This document shows positions 1-10,689 of a stretch of DNA of 64,000 nucleotides, one piece after another; within the stretch, counting starts at the first letter, position 1; every line of letters starts with the position of its first letter. Made by a program: the position numbers and the translations under genes. The notes below the pieces were generated by a model that was not told where the DNA came from, did not search any database, and saw only the letters and a program-made list of their open reading frames with translations. The DNA lies in contig NC_035172.2 of NCBI RefSeq assembly GCF_001659605.2, positions 31,981,342-32,045,341 on the forward strand, in the 5' to 3' direction. The DNA is from Manihot esculenta (Eukaryota > Streptophyta > Magnoliopsida > Malpighiales > Euphorbiaceae).

Positions 1-1814
1 TGAATTAAAATCTATGATGCCTTTGGATTGGCACTTCATTATCTGCCTATAGTATGCAGCCACCCTAATTCTTTGGTTCATTAATTTTCTCTACCACCAT
101 TATTTACAGTCTTTACATGTGAATTCTAATGATTTTCACATTAATTTTCTGCTGATTCCTAACCAGATCATAATAAAAAGGTTGCTAGATGTACAATGAT
201 TGACCATTTTTTTTTTCATATTGACTATATAATTACTCGCTCAAATGGATTTAGGTATTTCTGTCTATATTTCTAACGAAACTATAAATAAATGTATTTA
301 AAAATTTATCTGTACCTGATTTGATAAAAAACTATTTACACTCCGTCGAAAATTTTAATCAATATCATTTGACTAAAATGATATAAGAGAAAAATAGGCT
401 AGAAAACGAAAAGTCTTATTGAAAATTTTCAAAAACTGAAAAGTAAGTATCTAATAGTTAAGGAAAGTTATTTATAATAGAAAAAAACTCTAATACGCAA
501 AATTATAAAAATATCCAAAAAAAATAATTAAAATGTAAAATTGACTCTTAAACGATGAAATTTTCATATCGAATTTTTTAACAAGCCTGCGGCTCTTGTC
601 ATACTTTTGAAAGTTGTGCGTCTTAAAATTTCCTTTTCGAAAAATTATCGCGGGTCTCCATTGAACGTCGGCAAACTAGTTGTTTCATGTCAGATTCACA
701 ATGACTCAAAATACATGAATATGTATCCTTTCATAAAAAATTGATCACGTTAAATCCATCAATGTTGAGTATAAGTGTGACCATGAAGCTACGTAAGCAT
801 AAATCATGCAAAAACTAAGAAATCAACAAATCAACAACCTGTATAAATTTTGCTTCTCATGCTAACTACATATGCAATAACCTAATCAAAATAGTTGTGT
901 TTTGGATTATAGCATACCGGATTTAGGTAATGATTTTGATGTGGTACTATTTACAGGACAAGAGGGAAAATGATGATCAAGGTTGGAAGAATTTGATTGA
1001 GATGGGACTAAGTATCAAACTATTAGTGTTATTGTCAAGCAAATACTTCAAGCAGAAACCATCTGACATAACAGTAATATAAAAAAGGAACCTGGACAAC
1101 TTGGGAGGTTCTCACTATTTTAGTTGAAACTACATGTGCCTTCACTTCACACAGCTCTTATTATTATTATTGCATACATGAAGATAACAATAAAGGGATG
1201 CTGCCATTTTTGGATGCCCTACTTTGCTAGAGACGAGCAAGTCTTGGCCAAAAACGTCTAAGCATTTCCTACTTTCAATTCCTATGCATTGCTGTTTTGC
1301 CTTTTCATGAAGATGACATTTTGTGATAGATGCATGTAATTCTTCCCATGTGTAATAACGATAGAAAGAAAGAGCTCCAGCTACTTTTTTCATTCACTAA
1401 CATTAATTATTGATAGCCAATGAATTTTATCTCATTTTTATGAGTCTTTTTACAATTAAGAGAGATTTTGAGTTCAAACCCTTGTCGGAGCCGAATGGAA
1501 GAACCTCACTACTACACATCAAACGCCTAAAGAAACGGACCCAACTGCAGTTTTAAGAAGCAGAAGACCTTATTAAGATTCCCATTCAGAATCACGCAGA
1601 AGCAATTAATTAGCTATTCCAAGCATTTTGGTCAAGAAAATCTTTATAAATGGAAGGAAAGATGAATTCAAGAATGTCAAAGTTAAGAGACAAGAAAATT
1701 AACAAATCTCTTGAGTAAAATCTTGTGGGTTTTATGAATTTGCAACACCAAGTTCCTAGTAAAACAAATCAAGTAATTTACACCATCCGCATATGTGGTA
1801 CTACAGCAGTTCTG
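1..1814. other. AT-rich intergenic DNA downstream of the MYB gene
   Basis: No gene is recognised here. The stretch is AT-rich with short ORFs on both strands that show no familiar motif. Roughly the last 100-200 bases before 1815 are probably the 3' untranslated region of the minus-strand MYB gene, but I cannot place a poly(A) site. Confidence 0.5.
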
Positions 1815-3050
1815 CTATTGTGGCCCTAAGTAACTAGAATCTTCGTAGGATGAATTATCTTGTGGCAGGCTTTGTAGACAAGTTTCAAGCTCCGAAACAA
1901 GTTGAGGATAAGCCAGGGAGCTTACAATATTTTCCCAACTGGCGCTTTCCCCAGAGCTACTAGCCCCATTTTTCCAATTTCCGCCGCCATTGGTCGTGTC
2001 CATTCCATAGAAACTCTTCAGACCTGCTAACTGGTGATTGTTGCTGTAGACCAATTCGTGTAGCTCAACGGGGAACTCCTCCAGTCCTTGGTAGATACTT
2101 GGACCTGCTCCACTGACTGCATAGTTGGCGCTAGGCAACTGAGAACAAGGGCTATCTGTAGAGTTGATGGACACCGCCGAATTAGAAGAAAGAATATTCA
2201 CCGAGCTTGAATATGGATGATCTTGATTGCTAGTGCACGAAACATCCAGAGGATAAACATTGCTGGAAATGTTTGATTCTTGATGATCATCAGAAAATCT
2301 TCCTCCTTGCTTGACCAGCATGCTTCTAAGGGATTCTTCATCCCAGAAATTAGAATCTTGCGTACTCGCATTCATGGCTGGCATGGCGGCTGCTACTGAT
2401 GGTAGCTCTGGCCAATAATTAAGGTTCTTTTGATTCATGACCTCAGGAACCATAAAACTCTGGCTTTCCCTCTTTAGCTCTTTCCTGAGAGTAGCTCGCC
2501 GGGCTGCTTGTTCTTTGCGCTGCTTGCCCAGAAGCTTCTTCTTGAGCCTTGTGTTCCAATAGTTCTTAATATCATTATCAGTTCTTCCAGGCAACTGAGC
2601 AGCAATAATGGACCACCTAATCATTTGATCTAATCTATATTAGCCCTTAATTTTCAATAATAATGACATATTACAAAGGAGATTGTGATTGTTTACCTGC
2701 TTCCAATGCTTAAATAGAGACTGCAAATGATGTTATCTTCCTCCTCTGAGAAGCCTCCATGTTTGATATTAGGCCGTAGATAATTCAGCCATCGAAGTCG
2801 ACAGCTCTTCCCACATCTCTTAAGCCCTATTGCATATAAAATCAATGAATTAATGATGAAATGAAGAGAGAACATATAATATAAGCTAGGTTAATGATGA
2901 ACCAGTCTCTGTACCTATCTTCTGAGGCAAGGCTATCCAGTTGCCGCCGGTGCCATTCTGTTCAATATAAGCCTTGAGCTTGGCATCTTCCTCAGGCGAC
3001 CATGGACCTTTCTTCACATTGGCTTTGTCACAGCAAGGAGCTCTACCCAT
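1815..3050 (-). CDS. MYB68: R2R3-MYB transcription factor, subgroup 14 (MYB68/MYB36-like)
   Basis: Exons read on the minus strand are 3050-2915, 2826-2697 and 2616-1815, all with GT..AG introns, giving 1068 nt and 355 aa. The protein begins [20 protein letters not shown]. Repeat R2 has its tryptophans at 17, 38 and 58. R3 has F71, W90 and W109, with [14 protein letters not shown] at 97-110 as the DNA-recognition segment. The two introns lie at the usual R2R3-MYB positions (after the G46 and R89 codons begin). The tail is Ser/Asn-rich and acidic, with a SWENIVSSL motif resembling that of MYB36-type proteins. Nuclear transcription factors of this subgroup (RAX, MYB36, MYB68, MYB84, MYB87) control axillary meristems, endodermis and root development. 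The symbol rests on the R2R3 sequence plus the BCAT and CRWN4 neighbours; MYB84 or MYB36 paralogy is not excluded. Confidence 0.9.
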
Positions 3051-3148
3051 GTTCTTGTCTCTGTTGTGTGATCAAGTGTTAAAAGTTACCTTTGCTTTTC
3101 TCTCTTTCTTATCTTCTGATAATAATAATAATGGCCACGATGATAATG

Positions 3149-3172
3149 TTATATTTATATATATATATAAAG
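3149..3172 (-). promoter_or_regulatory. TATA box of the MYB gene
   Basis: On the minus strand an alternating TATATATATATAAATA run lies about 100 bases upstream of the MYB start codon, which is a normal plant TATA position with a short leader. A GA-rich stretch (about 3172-3230) lies just upstream. The transcription start is inferred to be near 3115-3120. Confidence 0.5.
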
Positions 3173-3239
3173 AGAGTTAAGAGAGAGAGAAAGAGAGACT
3201 ATAAGAGCTAGAGAAGGAGAGACATGGAGACTGAGGAAT

Positions 3240-5184
3240 TCAAAAAGGCAAATGAGAAAAAAAATAAAAAAAGATGGAAACTTTATGAATATAATAATGA
3301 GAAAATTAGAAATGCCAGAACAGTAGAGCAAGTTTTTTTCTTATTTGTCCTTCTCATTAGTCCAGAATCTAAAACAGATCTTAGAAATCCACTAATTCCA
3401 CCTTCTCAAATATTCTATCATATTTAACAAAGTCTGATATGATACCCATTACGACTCATGATGATCTAATCAGGGCCATGCAATTAATGGGCTAGCACAC
3501 AGCGTATACTAGATCAAAACATGCATATAACGTATTTGTTGAATGGTTCCTTTGGAAGATGACAATGGGTAGTTGCTAATTCCCAAAGGGTGGCTGCCAA
3601 AGATCATTAATTGGACAACCTTTTTCTTCTATGAACAATTCCACTTGATGTAATAATGAGAGTCATAAACATACAAAACCTGGTTAGATGGAGTGTATTG
3701 AGGAGTTCTTCTTGTTAAATTTTCCTTCCTGATGTTCCATAATTTTTTAATAAAGTTATCTTGCTGATAATAAGGAAAAAAAAAAAGAAAAGGGGAAAGA
3801 GAGAACGAAGAGAAACAGTCCAAATTGTACTACTCGATCAAGTAGTTGTTGGCAATTGCGTGATTAATAAATTAAATCCAACTGTGTAAAAATGTGAATT
3901 TGGATATTTACCACAGTAATCTAATACAACTTGTAGTGGATATAATTTTGGATAGATGGTTAGGTGAGATTGGCTAAATTTTATTTATTCAATCGATACT
4001 TTTTTTAAACTGTATAAAGATTCTACATAAAACTGTTAAAGAAATAATAAATTATAAAAAATCTAAACCAATAAATAGAAATTATGTCATTATTGCGATG
4101 GTAATTGATTTTTAAATGCTAATTTAGTCATTTTATTATTTCACACATTTATTTGGTAAGAAATAAATTTAAGTAAAATTTTTTAAAAGCGTAAATTAAA
4201 TTTAAGAATGGATGCTATAGATATAAAAATATCTCATGACAAATATTGAAAAGATCGGTGAACCGTATGAGCTAAAATATTTTATGACAAACATCGGAAA
4301 GATTGATGAACAGTACAAACTAAAACATTTGAGATCATTTTACACTCAATAGAAAGTAAACTAAGAAAGTGAAAGAATTTGAGACCCTCTAATGGAATTT
4401 TAGCTTTACCAGCCATAATAGAAAATGGGCATACCTGTTTACTAGTCATAATGGAAAAGGAGCGTACCTATTTGGCAAGTCTATAAATAATAGAACCATC
4501 ACTGGAAATAACAATAATAGCCACAAAACCGGAGAAAACTAATCCTTTCTACAACATCACAGTTAAGTTTAATAAGGCATGGAGGAGAAGTCCAACCGGA
4601 GCTAAGCAATGAATGTTGTTTAAGATGTGAAAAAATTAGAGAATATCAAACTGGCGCAAACGAGAAAAATTAAGTGAAATAGAACGAGTCACAGTGATAT
4701 AATCTAAAAATACATTTTTGAAAATTAATTTATTACATATTTATATTTTTAAAAATTAATTTATTACATAATTTTTAGATATATCATAATTTTTAAATAT
4801 ATTACACAAGATAAGAGTAGTCATAGTTAAAAGTAGACCAGTAAAATCTCTACATGCATTATTGACCAGAGAAGTCCACCAAATAACAAAACGAAATGGA
4901 AATAGATTTATATAGTAAAGAACAACGAACCAAATTTGTTGAGTTAGAGGGAAAAAAAATATAGGCTCTAAAGTTTCTGAAGCCTACAAATTTATTACAA
5001 ACATCTAATAATTAAGTTAATATTAAAAAAAAATTGAACCTGCCTGGGAATTAATCCAAAAACCATCTAGAAGAATCAGAGGCTGCCAAAAATTTAAATC
5101 TGGTTGGTCACCAAAATGGCCAAACAAGAAGAAAAAACAATGATCCTTATTCCAAGTAGAGTAACCAGCAAATGAGTTGAATTT
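3240..5184. other. AT-rich intergenic DNA with one diverged tandem repeat
   Basis: No protein family is recognised. Positions 4231-4330 hold two diverged copies of a 50-bp unit (shared core ATGACAAA..TCGG..GAT..TGAACxGTA). The rest is AT-rich spacer that should contain distal MYB regulatory DNA. Confidence 0.45.
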
Positions 5185-5192
5185 ACCACAAC

Positions 5193-6651
5193 TAGGGCTG
5201 AGCAAAATTCGGTTTAAACCGAAATAACCGACCAAACCGATTAATTTTGAAATTTTAGTTCGATTTTATTTTTTATTCGGTTCGGTTCGGTTTTAATTTT
5301 TTAAAAAATCAGTAATTTCGGTTCGGTTCGGTTTTAGATTCAAAAATTTCGATTAAACCGAACCGAACCGAAATCACTTAAACTACGTCGTTTTGTGAAA
5401 TGTACTCTTATTTGCCCTAAATCTAAAAGCCATCTCACTTGGTAGAATTCACAGCGTCTCCATTTCACGCCGCCTCATATCACAGTTCACACAATGCATG
5501 TGCCTCTTCTCTGAGCACTGAGCTCCACCACTTCCGGCTGATCCACCTCCACTCTCCTTCCGGCATCGATTGATTAACCATCCCGGCTAACTCGGGTCGT
5601 CGCTCTTCACTACGTTGCAGATGCGCGACTTAGCAACTCCAACTCATCCTCACCTCAGTGTCGCTCTCTAGTCTCTCTCTCTCCACACAATCGTTGACGT
5701 CGGCCGTCGCTCTCTACGCAATCGTCGGTCGTCACTCTCCACTCAATCGTCGCCCGTCGCTCTCCAGTTCGTCGGCTCTCTGCACCGTCAGCAACTTGGT
5801 TGTCCTCAGTCCTCTAGTCTTCTTTCCATCCCTCGCGGCTCGAGTCTCTCTCTATGGCCGTCGCTCATGGCTCGCATCTCTCCCTGACGATAGGGGTGAG
5901 CAGAATCCGGTTCAAACCGAAAAAACCGACCGAACCGAACCGATTTGAAATTTTGGTTCGGTTTTTTATACATTTCGGTTCGGTTCGGTTTTAAATTTCA
6001 GAAATTTTAGTTATTTCGGTTCGGTTCGATTTTGATCAGAAAAAAACCCAAAAAACCGAACCGAACCGATTAGGAATAATAATATGTTTTTTCAATAATA
6101 TAGAGAAATTAAATTATATTAAAATTAAAATATTTTAATTAATTTTTAAAATACTAAAAATAAAGTGTAAAAAATTAAAAAAATATTAAAAATCGAAACC
6201 GATCAAACCGAATCGAACCGAATCAGACCGGTTCGGTTCGATTCGGTTTTTGACCAAAATCGGTTCAGTTCGGTTTTCATAAAAACTAAAATTTCGGTTT
6301 TCTGTTTATTCGGTTCGGTTCGGTTTTGAACCGAACCGACCGAATGCTCACCCCTACCTGACGACCATCGCTCGCGGCTCGCATTTCTCTCCGCTTACCA
6401 TCGCGGCTTGCATCTCCGCTTACTATCGCGGCTTGCATCTACGCTTACAATGTGGTAAATTATAATTATTTTTATAGTTTAATTAGAGAAAAGCTTAAAA
6501 ACCGATTTCGAACCGAATCGAACTGAACTAATTCGATTCGGTTTTCTATCTTATTCGGTTCGGTTCGGTCTGCAATTTAAATAAATTCGGTTAAATCGGT
6601 TTTAGCCAATTCGATTCGATACCGAACCGAACCGATCGATGCACACCCGTA
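5193..6651. mobile_element. Outer hAT-type non-autonomous element (1459 bp)
   Basis: The ends are imperfect 12-bp terminal inverted repeats, TAGGGCTGAGCA on the left and TGCACACCCGTA on the right. They are flanked by a perfect 8-bp duplication ACCACAAC (5185-5192 and 6652-6659), the hallmark of hAT insertion. Subterminal DNA is packed with CGGTTCGGTT and AACCGAACCGA motifs on both sides. The interior (about 5400-5890 and 6357-6450) is GC-rich, pyrimidine-rich and repetitive, unlike its surroundings. No transposase is present, so it would depend on an enzyme supplied in trans. A second hAT element is inserted at 5891-6356. Confidence 0.8.
5891..6356. mobile_element. Inner hAT MITE nested in the outer hAT element (466 bp)
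   Basis: Perfect 12-bp terminal inverted repeats (TAGGGGTGAGCA and its complement) are bordered by a perfect 8-bp target duplication CCTGACGA (5883-5890 and 6357-6364). Its subterminal CGGTTCGGTT repeats match those of the outer element, so both belong to one family. It is too short to encode anything. The perfect ends suggest a later insertion than the outer element, whose ends carry mismatches. Confidence 0.88.
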
Positions 6652-6659
6652 ACCACAAC

Positions 6660-7274
6660 TTTAAAATAGTAATCATTTTGATTTTTTTTTTTAAAAAGAA
6701 AAGTATCAAAATAAAAAAAAAAAAAAAAAAAAAAAGATATAATCGAAAGGTTTTACTTAATAAAATCAATTAATCAAGTAATGGCGTATCCAATTTGTGC
6801 CTAAAATCTATAAACATTTGAATTTTTTTTCTAAAAAGTCTAAAATAAATATGACATGATAGATGAGTACTGTAATATGACTGAAATTAATTAATTACTT
6901 TATATATTTTAAAAAATATACTAAAATAATTCATATAATTTTAAAAATTTAATTAGAAAATTCATTTAATTAAATTAAAATTTATTATTATTACCACTAA
7001 TCTATACAATAGAAAATATATTTTTAAAATTTAAAATTAACTAGTTAATTTTGAATAAAAATAATTTTTACTTTAAAAATTAGTGAAGAAACAAGGAAGT
7101 CTACTGTGACATCCATCACATCACAAATTGAGCTCTTCTTGTTTGTCACTTTATGCTTTTCTGTTTTTTTTTTAATTTTTTTTTTTTTAAATTTCTTCAA
7201 TGGGGCTAGAAGTGTAAACGTCAATGACGGAATTGCATTTTAGATTTTTTTTTTTTTTAAATGATGGTGGGTGA
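6660..7274. other. AT-rich spacer
   Basis: Only A/T runs (for example the poly-A tract near 6711-6735) and no coding signal are seen. Confidence 0.4.
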
Positions 7275-7283
7275 TTTTTTTAA

Positions 7284-7721
7284 GGGTAATTTACGATTTA
7301 GTCCCTGGGTATTGCCATTATTAACGAGTCAGTCCCTGTATTTTTAGAAACCTATTAAAACGTCCTTATATTTTCTTTTCCGTCAACGAAATAGTCCTTC
7401 CGTCCTCTTTTCCGTTAAAATTAGATAAAGGATGAGAGAGAAAATTTTTAAATTCCAATTTTACCCTTAAATAAAACATTTTATTTAGTCCTTATCGTTT
7501 CTTTTCGTCAACGAAATAGTCCCTATATTTCTCACATCTATTAAAACGTCCTTATCGATTCTTTTTGTCAACGAAATAGTCCCTATGTTTTCTCACATCT
7601 ATTAAAACGTCCTTATCGTTTATTTTCGTCAACGAAATAGTCCTTCCTCTCTCCTCCTCCTCCTCCTCTCTCCTCCTCTTCCTCCTCCTCATCCTCCTCC
7701 TCCTCCTCCTCCTCCTCCTCC

Positions 7722-7761
<40 letters not shown>

Positions 7762-8195
7762 TATCCTCTTCCTCCTCCTCCTCCTCCTCTCTCCACCTCC
7801 TCCTCCTCTCTCCTCCTCTCTCCTCCTCCTCCTCCTCCTCCTCCTCATTCAAAAAAGAAGAAAAAAAAAAGAGAAGAAGATGATGATGATGATGATGAAG
7901 GAGAAGAAGAAGAAGAAGGAGAAGAAGCAGAAGTGAAGAAAAAGCAGAAGCAGAAGTAGAAGTAAAGAATCGAAGAAGAAGGAGGAAGAATCGATGAAGA
8001 AGAAGGAGAAGGAGGAGAAAGAGGAAAAGAATGAGGGCAATTTGGTCTTTTACTACATTTTTAACGGCAAAAATGGACAGAAGGACTATTTCGTTGACGG
8101 AGAGAAAAGATAAGGACGTTTTAATAGGTTTCTAAAAATACAGGGACTGACTCGTTAATAATGGCAATACTCAGGGACTAAATCGTAAATTACCC
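7284..8195. mobile_element. Mutator-like MITE with trinucleotide arrays (912 bp)
   Basis: Long terminal inverted repeats start GGGTAATTTACGATTTAGTC on the left and end with the complement on the right; pairing extends over about 80-100 bases. A 9-bp flanking duplication TTTTTTTAA (7275-7283 and 8196-8204) fits Mutator-like transposition, although it is low-complexity. Inside are about three tandem copies of a 66-bp unit (7485-7640, containing GTCAACGAAATAGTCC). These are followed by TCC, TCA and GAA trinucleotide arrays (about 7645-8030). Arginine-, glutamate- or lysine-rich reading frames here are microsatellite artefacts. The inverted repeats resemble those at 30121 and 54828. Confidence 0.75.
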
Positions 8196-8204
8196 TTTTT
8201 TTAA

Positions 8205-10560
8205 TATAAATTGGTGCTTAATTTATGCAAACAAAATAAAATGATATTTTCTTTTTAATAATATAATGATAAGATTGTATTTTCCAACCCAATAAGAGGC
8301 AAAAGTGCATAGAAATTAAAAATCAGTATATAATTCAAGAAAATAAAAAAAATCAATTTAAATTAAGATAAATAAATCAAACCAATTACGGTTCGATCTA
8401 AAACTCAGCATAACTTAATTAATATGCATTTGAAGACGCAAGGAAGGAGAAGGTCTTGGTGGTAGGCCACCTTTGTCAGAAAATTTACTTTGAAAGAGTC
8501 TTTTTGACGGTAACTAATAATAATAATAATAATTAAAATTATAATATTTATGAACTTAATGATTTAGCTTCCATTCTTCACAAGGCATTTCTTTCAATAA
8601 ATGCTCTCTCTCTCTCTCTCTCTCTCTCTCTCGAGTTACTTTTTTAAAAGTTTTATTTTATTAAATTAAATTAATTTAAATTAAAATTTTAATTCAATTA
8701 AATTTTTATATTTTTATTAATGCTAAATATATTTTAATTTAATATAATATTAATTCAACCTAATATGAAAAATACATGAGATGTGATACATATTTTTCAA
8801 ACCCATTGTCTTATCTACTCCTAAATGTATCCATTTTCCGACAATTCTATGATTTACTAATAAAATTTCTAAACATGTGATATCTCTTAAATACAATGAA
8901 TCTTCTTTATACTATTTGGAAAATTTGGAAAAATATCATCAAAGGAAAATTACAGGGAAGACTTATTATGTAAATAACAAGAAATCAAGGAAAACTTTTG
9001 ACAAAAATTATGAATACCTAGAAAATAATGACTCTTCAGACAGTGACATGATATAGAAGACCAAGAAAATTTCAAAGTCTTACAGATTCCTTAGTATCCC
9101 ATGAAGTTTCTAATCCAATGGAATCAATGCATGCACATCAAAAGCTTCTAAGTTTCTTAATCTTAGACTTGTAAATCAATTGCAACTTAAATTATTCATG
9201 ACCATGGCAGCATTGGCTGCTTTTAGTTTTACACATCATGTCCATAAATTTCATATCTAGAAACAACGTAGAGACAAAAATGTCTAGTTTGAATTTTTAG
9301 TATATATATAATAAAAAATTGAAATTGATTTTAACTTCTATTTTAATTGTATTATTGATTTAGTAGATAATTTCAATTTTTTTTAATTTATTATGATACT
9401 CACCAAAATTCCCAATAATTCATGTATAATAATCAAGTTGAAGATGGCAACGGCTCTCAGTTTGATATGCCATAACTCTAAAATATCGGACCGTTTCTAG
9501 CTGCATTAATTGAATTTTGCTCTTTGAAACTGGTCTTAGATTTTTCGCTTATTAATATTTACAGTATTTTAGACTTTAATTTTCGTAAGAAAACATTTTA
9601 GAGAAAATAAATCAAACCATATACATCATGCCAATAATTAAATTTTATATATATACAAAGAAAATCCAATAATAAAATATTTTTTGAGATAGATACCTCT
9701 CAGTTAATTTAATTTTCTGCCATTAATAAAATGAGAGAAGCATTAGTAGCAATTGAAAATGAAGAAGGGGCATGTTTTCCTTGATTGTAAATGAAACCAA
9801 TTACTTGGCTCCAAGGATAAGAAATTATTTTTAAAATTATGAAAATTTAAGTTTTGAAATTAATTAAAATAAGTAAAATTAAGAATAAGAAATCTATATC
9901 AGTCAAAATTATCCATTATTTTATATTAATTTGTTCATACATAATGCAGCAGTTGCATAGCCTATTCCTCTTTATTTTGACAAACTTCTTGTCAGAAATT
10001 TTAAGAAACTTTTGTTTCTGCAAAAATAAAAATAAAATGGCAACTTTGCTTTACTAAGATAAAATAATAAATTTGAGACTTTTTTTTTTTCACAGCCTCT
10101 TGGCCATTTAGTTTCCCTGTTGTCTGTTGTCCAACATCTCGTAATGTTTTCTGTTGAAATTTTATAGGGTGCAGATTGTGATTGTGAGCAAATAAAAACC
10201 ACAAATTTCATATTGCAACTATCTTTTTATGCATCCCTACTAAACTTTCTTCTTAAGAAAAGGCATCACCTCGCCTTAAAGAGTTTTTATGGTTTTAGTG
10301 TCAGTCTCTCATCTTGATAACACTTATTCATAATCATTAAAAATTCTCTTTTTCAATAGGAGAAAAAAAAAATTGTTGAAAATATTTTCAGAAAACATGA
10401 CACTTGTGTTGGTGCAATTCGAGATGGCGATGAAATGCTAAAATTAATTTTTTATTTTTTATTTTTTTGCATAGCCATTTAACATACAGTTAAGAACATG
10501 CTAAATAAAACTAAATACAAGTCTGAGAACACTATCTACATATCACTGAAAAAGATAGCA
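8205..10560. other. AT-rich intergenic DNA between MYB and BCAT
   Basis: No gene is recognised. A CT microsatellite lies at 8604-8634. A small hairpin-forming stretch, with arms AAAAAATTGAAATT (about 9312) and AATTTCAATTTTTT (about 9368), may be a decayed MITE. The last few hundred bases are likely 3' flank of the BCAT gene. Confidence 0.4.
8604..8634. repeat. CT dinucleotide microsatellite
   Basis: An uninterrupted CT array of about 15 units lies in spacer DNA and is a potential length-polymorphic marker. Confidence 0.9.
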
Positions 10561-10689
10561 AACCAAAGTGCACAGCTTTCAACTGCCACACGATGAATGG
10601 AGTTCGTGCAACCTCTACACAAGATTAAAATGCAATTAAAAAGGAAAAAAAATGAAAGTAGAACTGATTACTTCATTCACTTGGCTGAA

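Noticed and set aside
1142..1393. 83-codon minus-strand frame downstream of MYB
   Set aside because: No recognisable family, no splice or promoter context, and composition like the surrounding spacer.
5658..5948. 96-codon Ser/Leu/Arg-rich frame
   Set aside because: It crosses from the interior of the outer hAT element into the inner one, so it cannot be an ancestral gene.
7552..8040. Reading frames of Arg, Glu/Asp or Phe/Ser repeats
   Set aside because: They are translations of TCC, TCA and GAA microsatellites inside a MITE, open in several frames at once.
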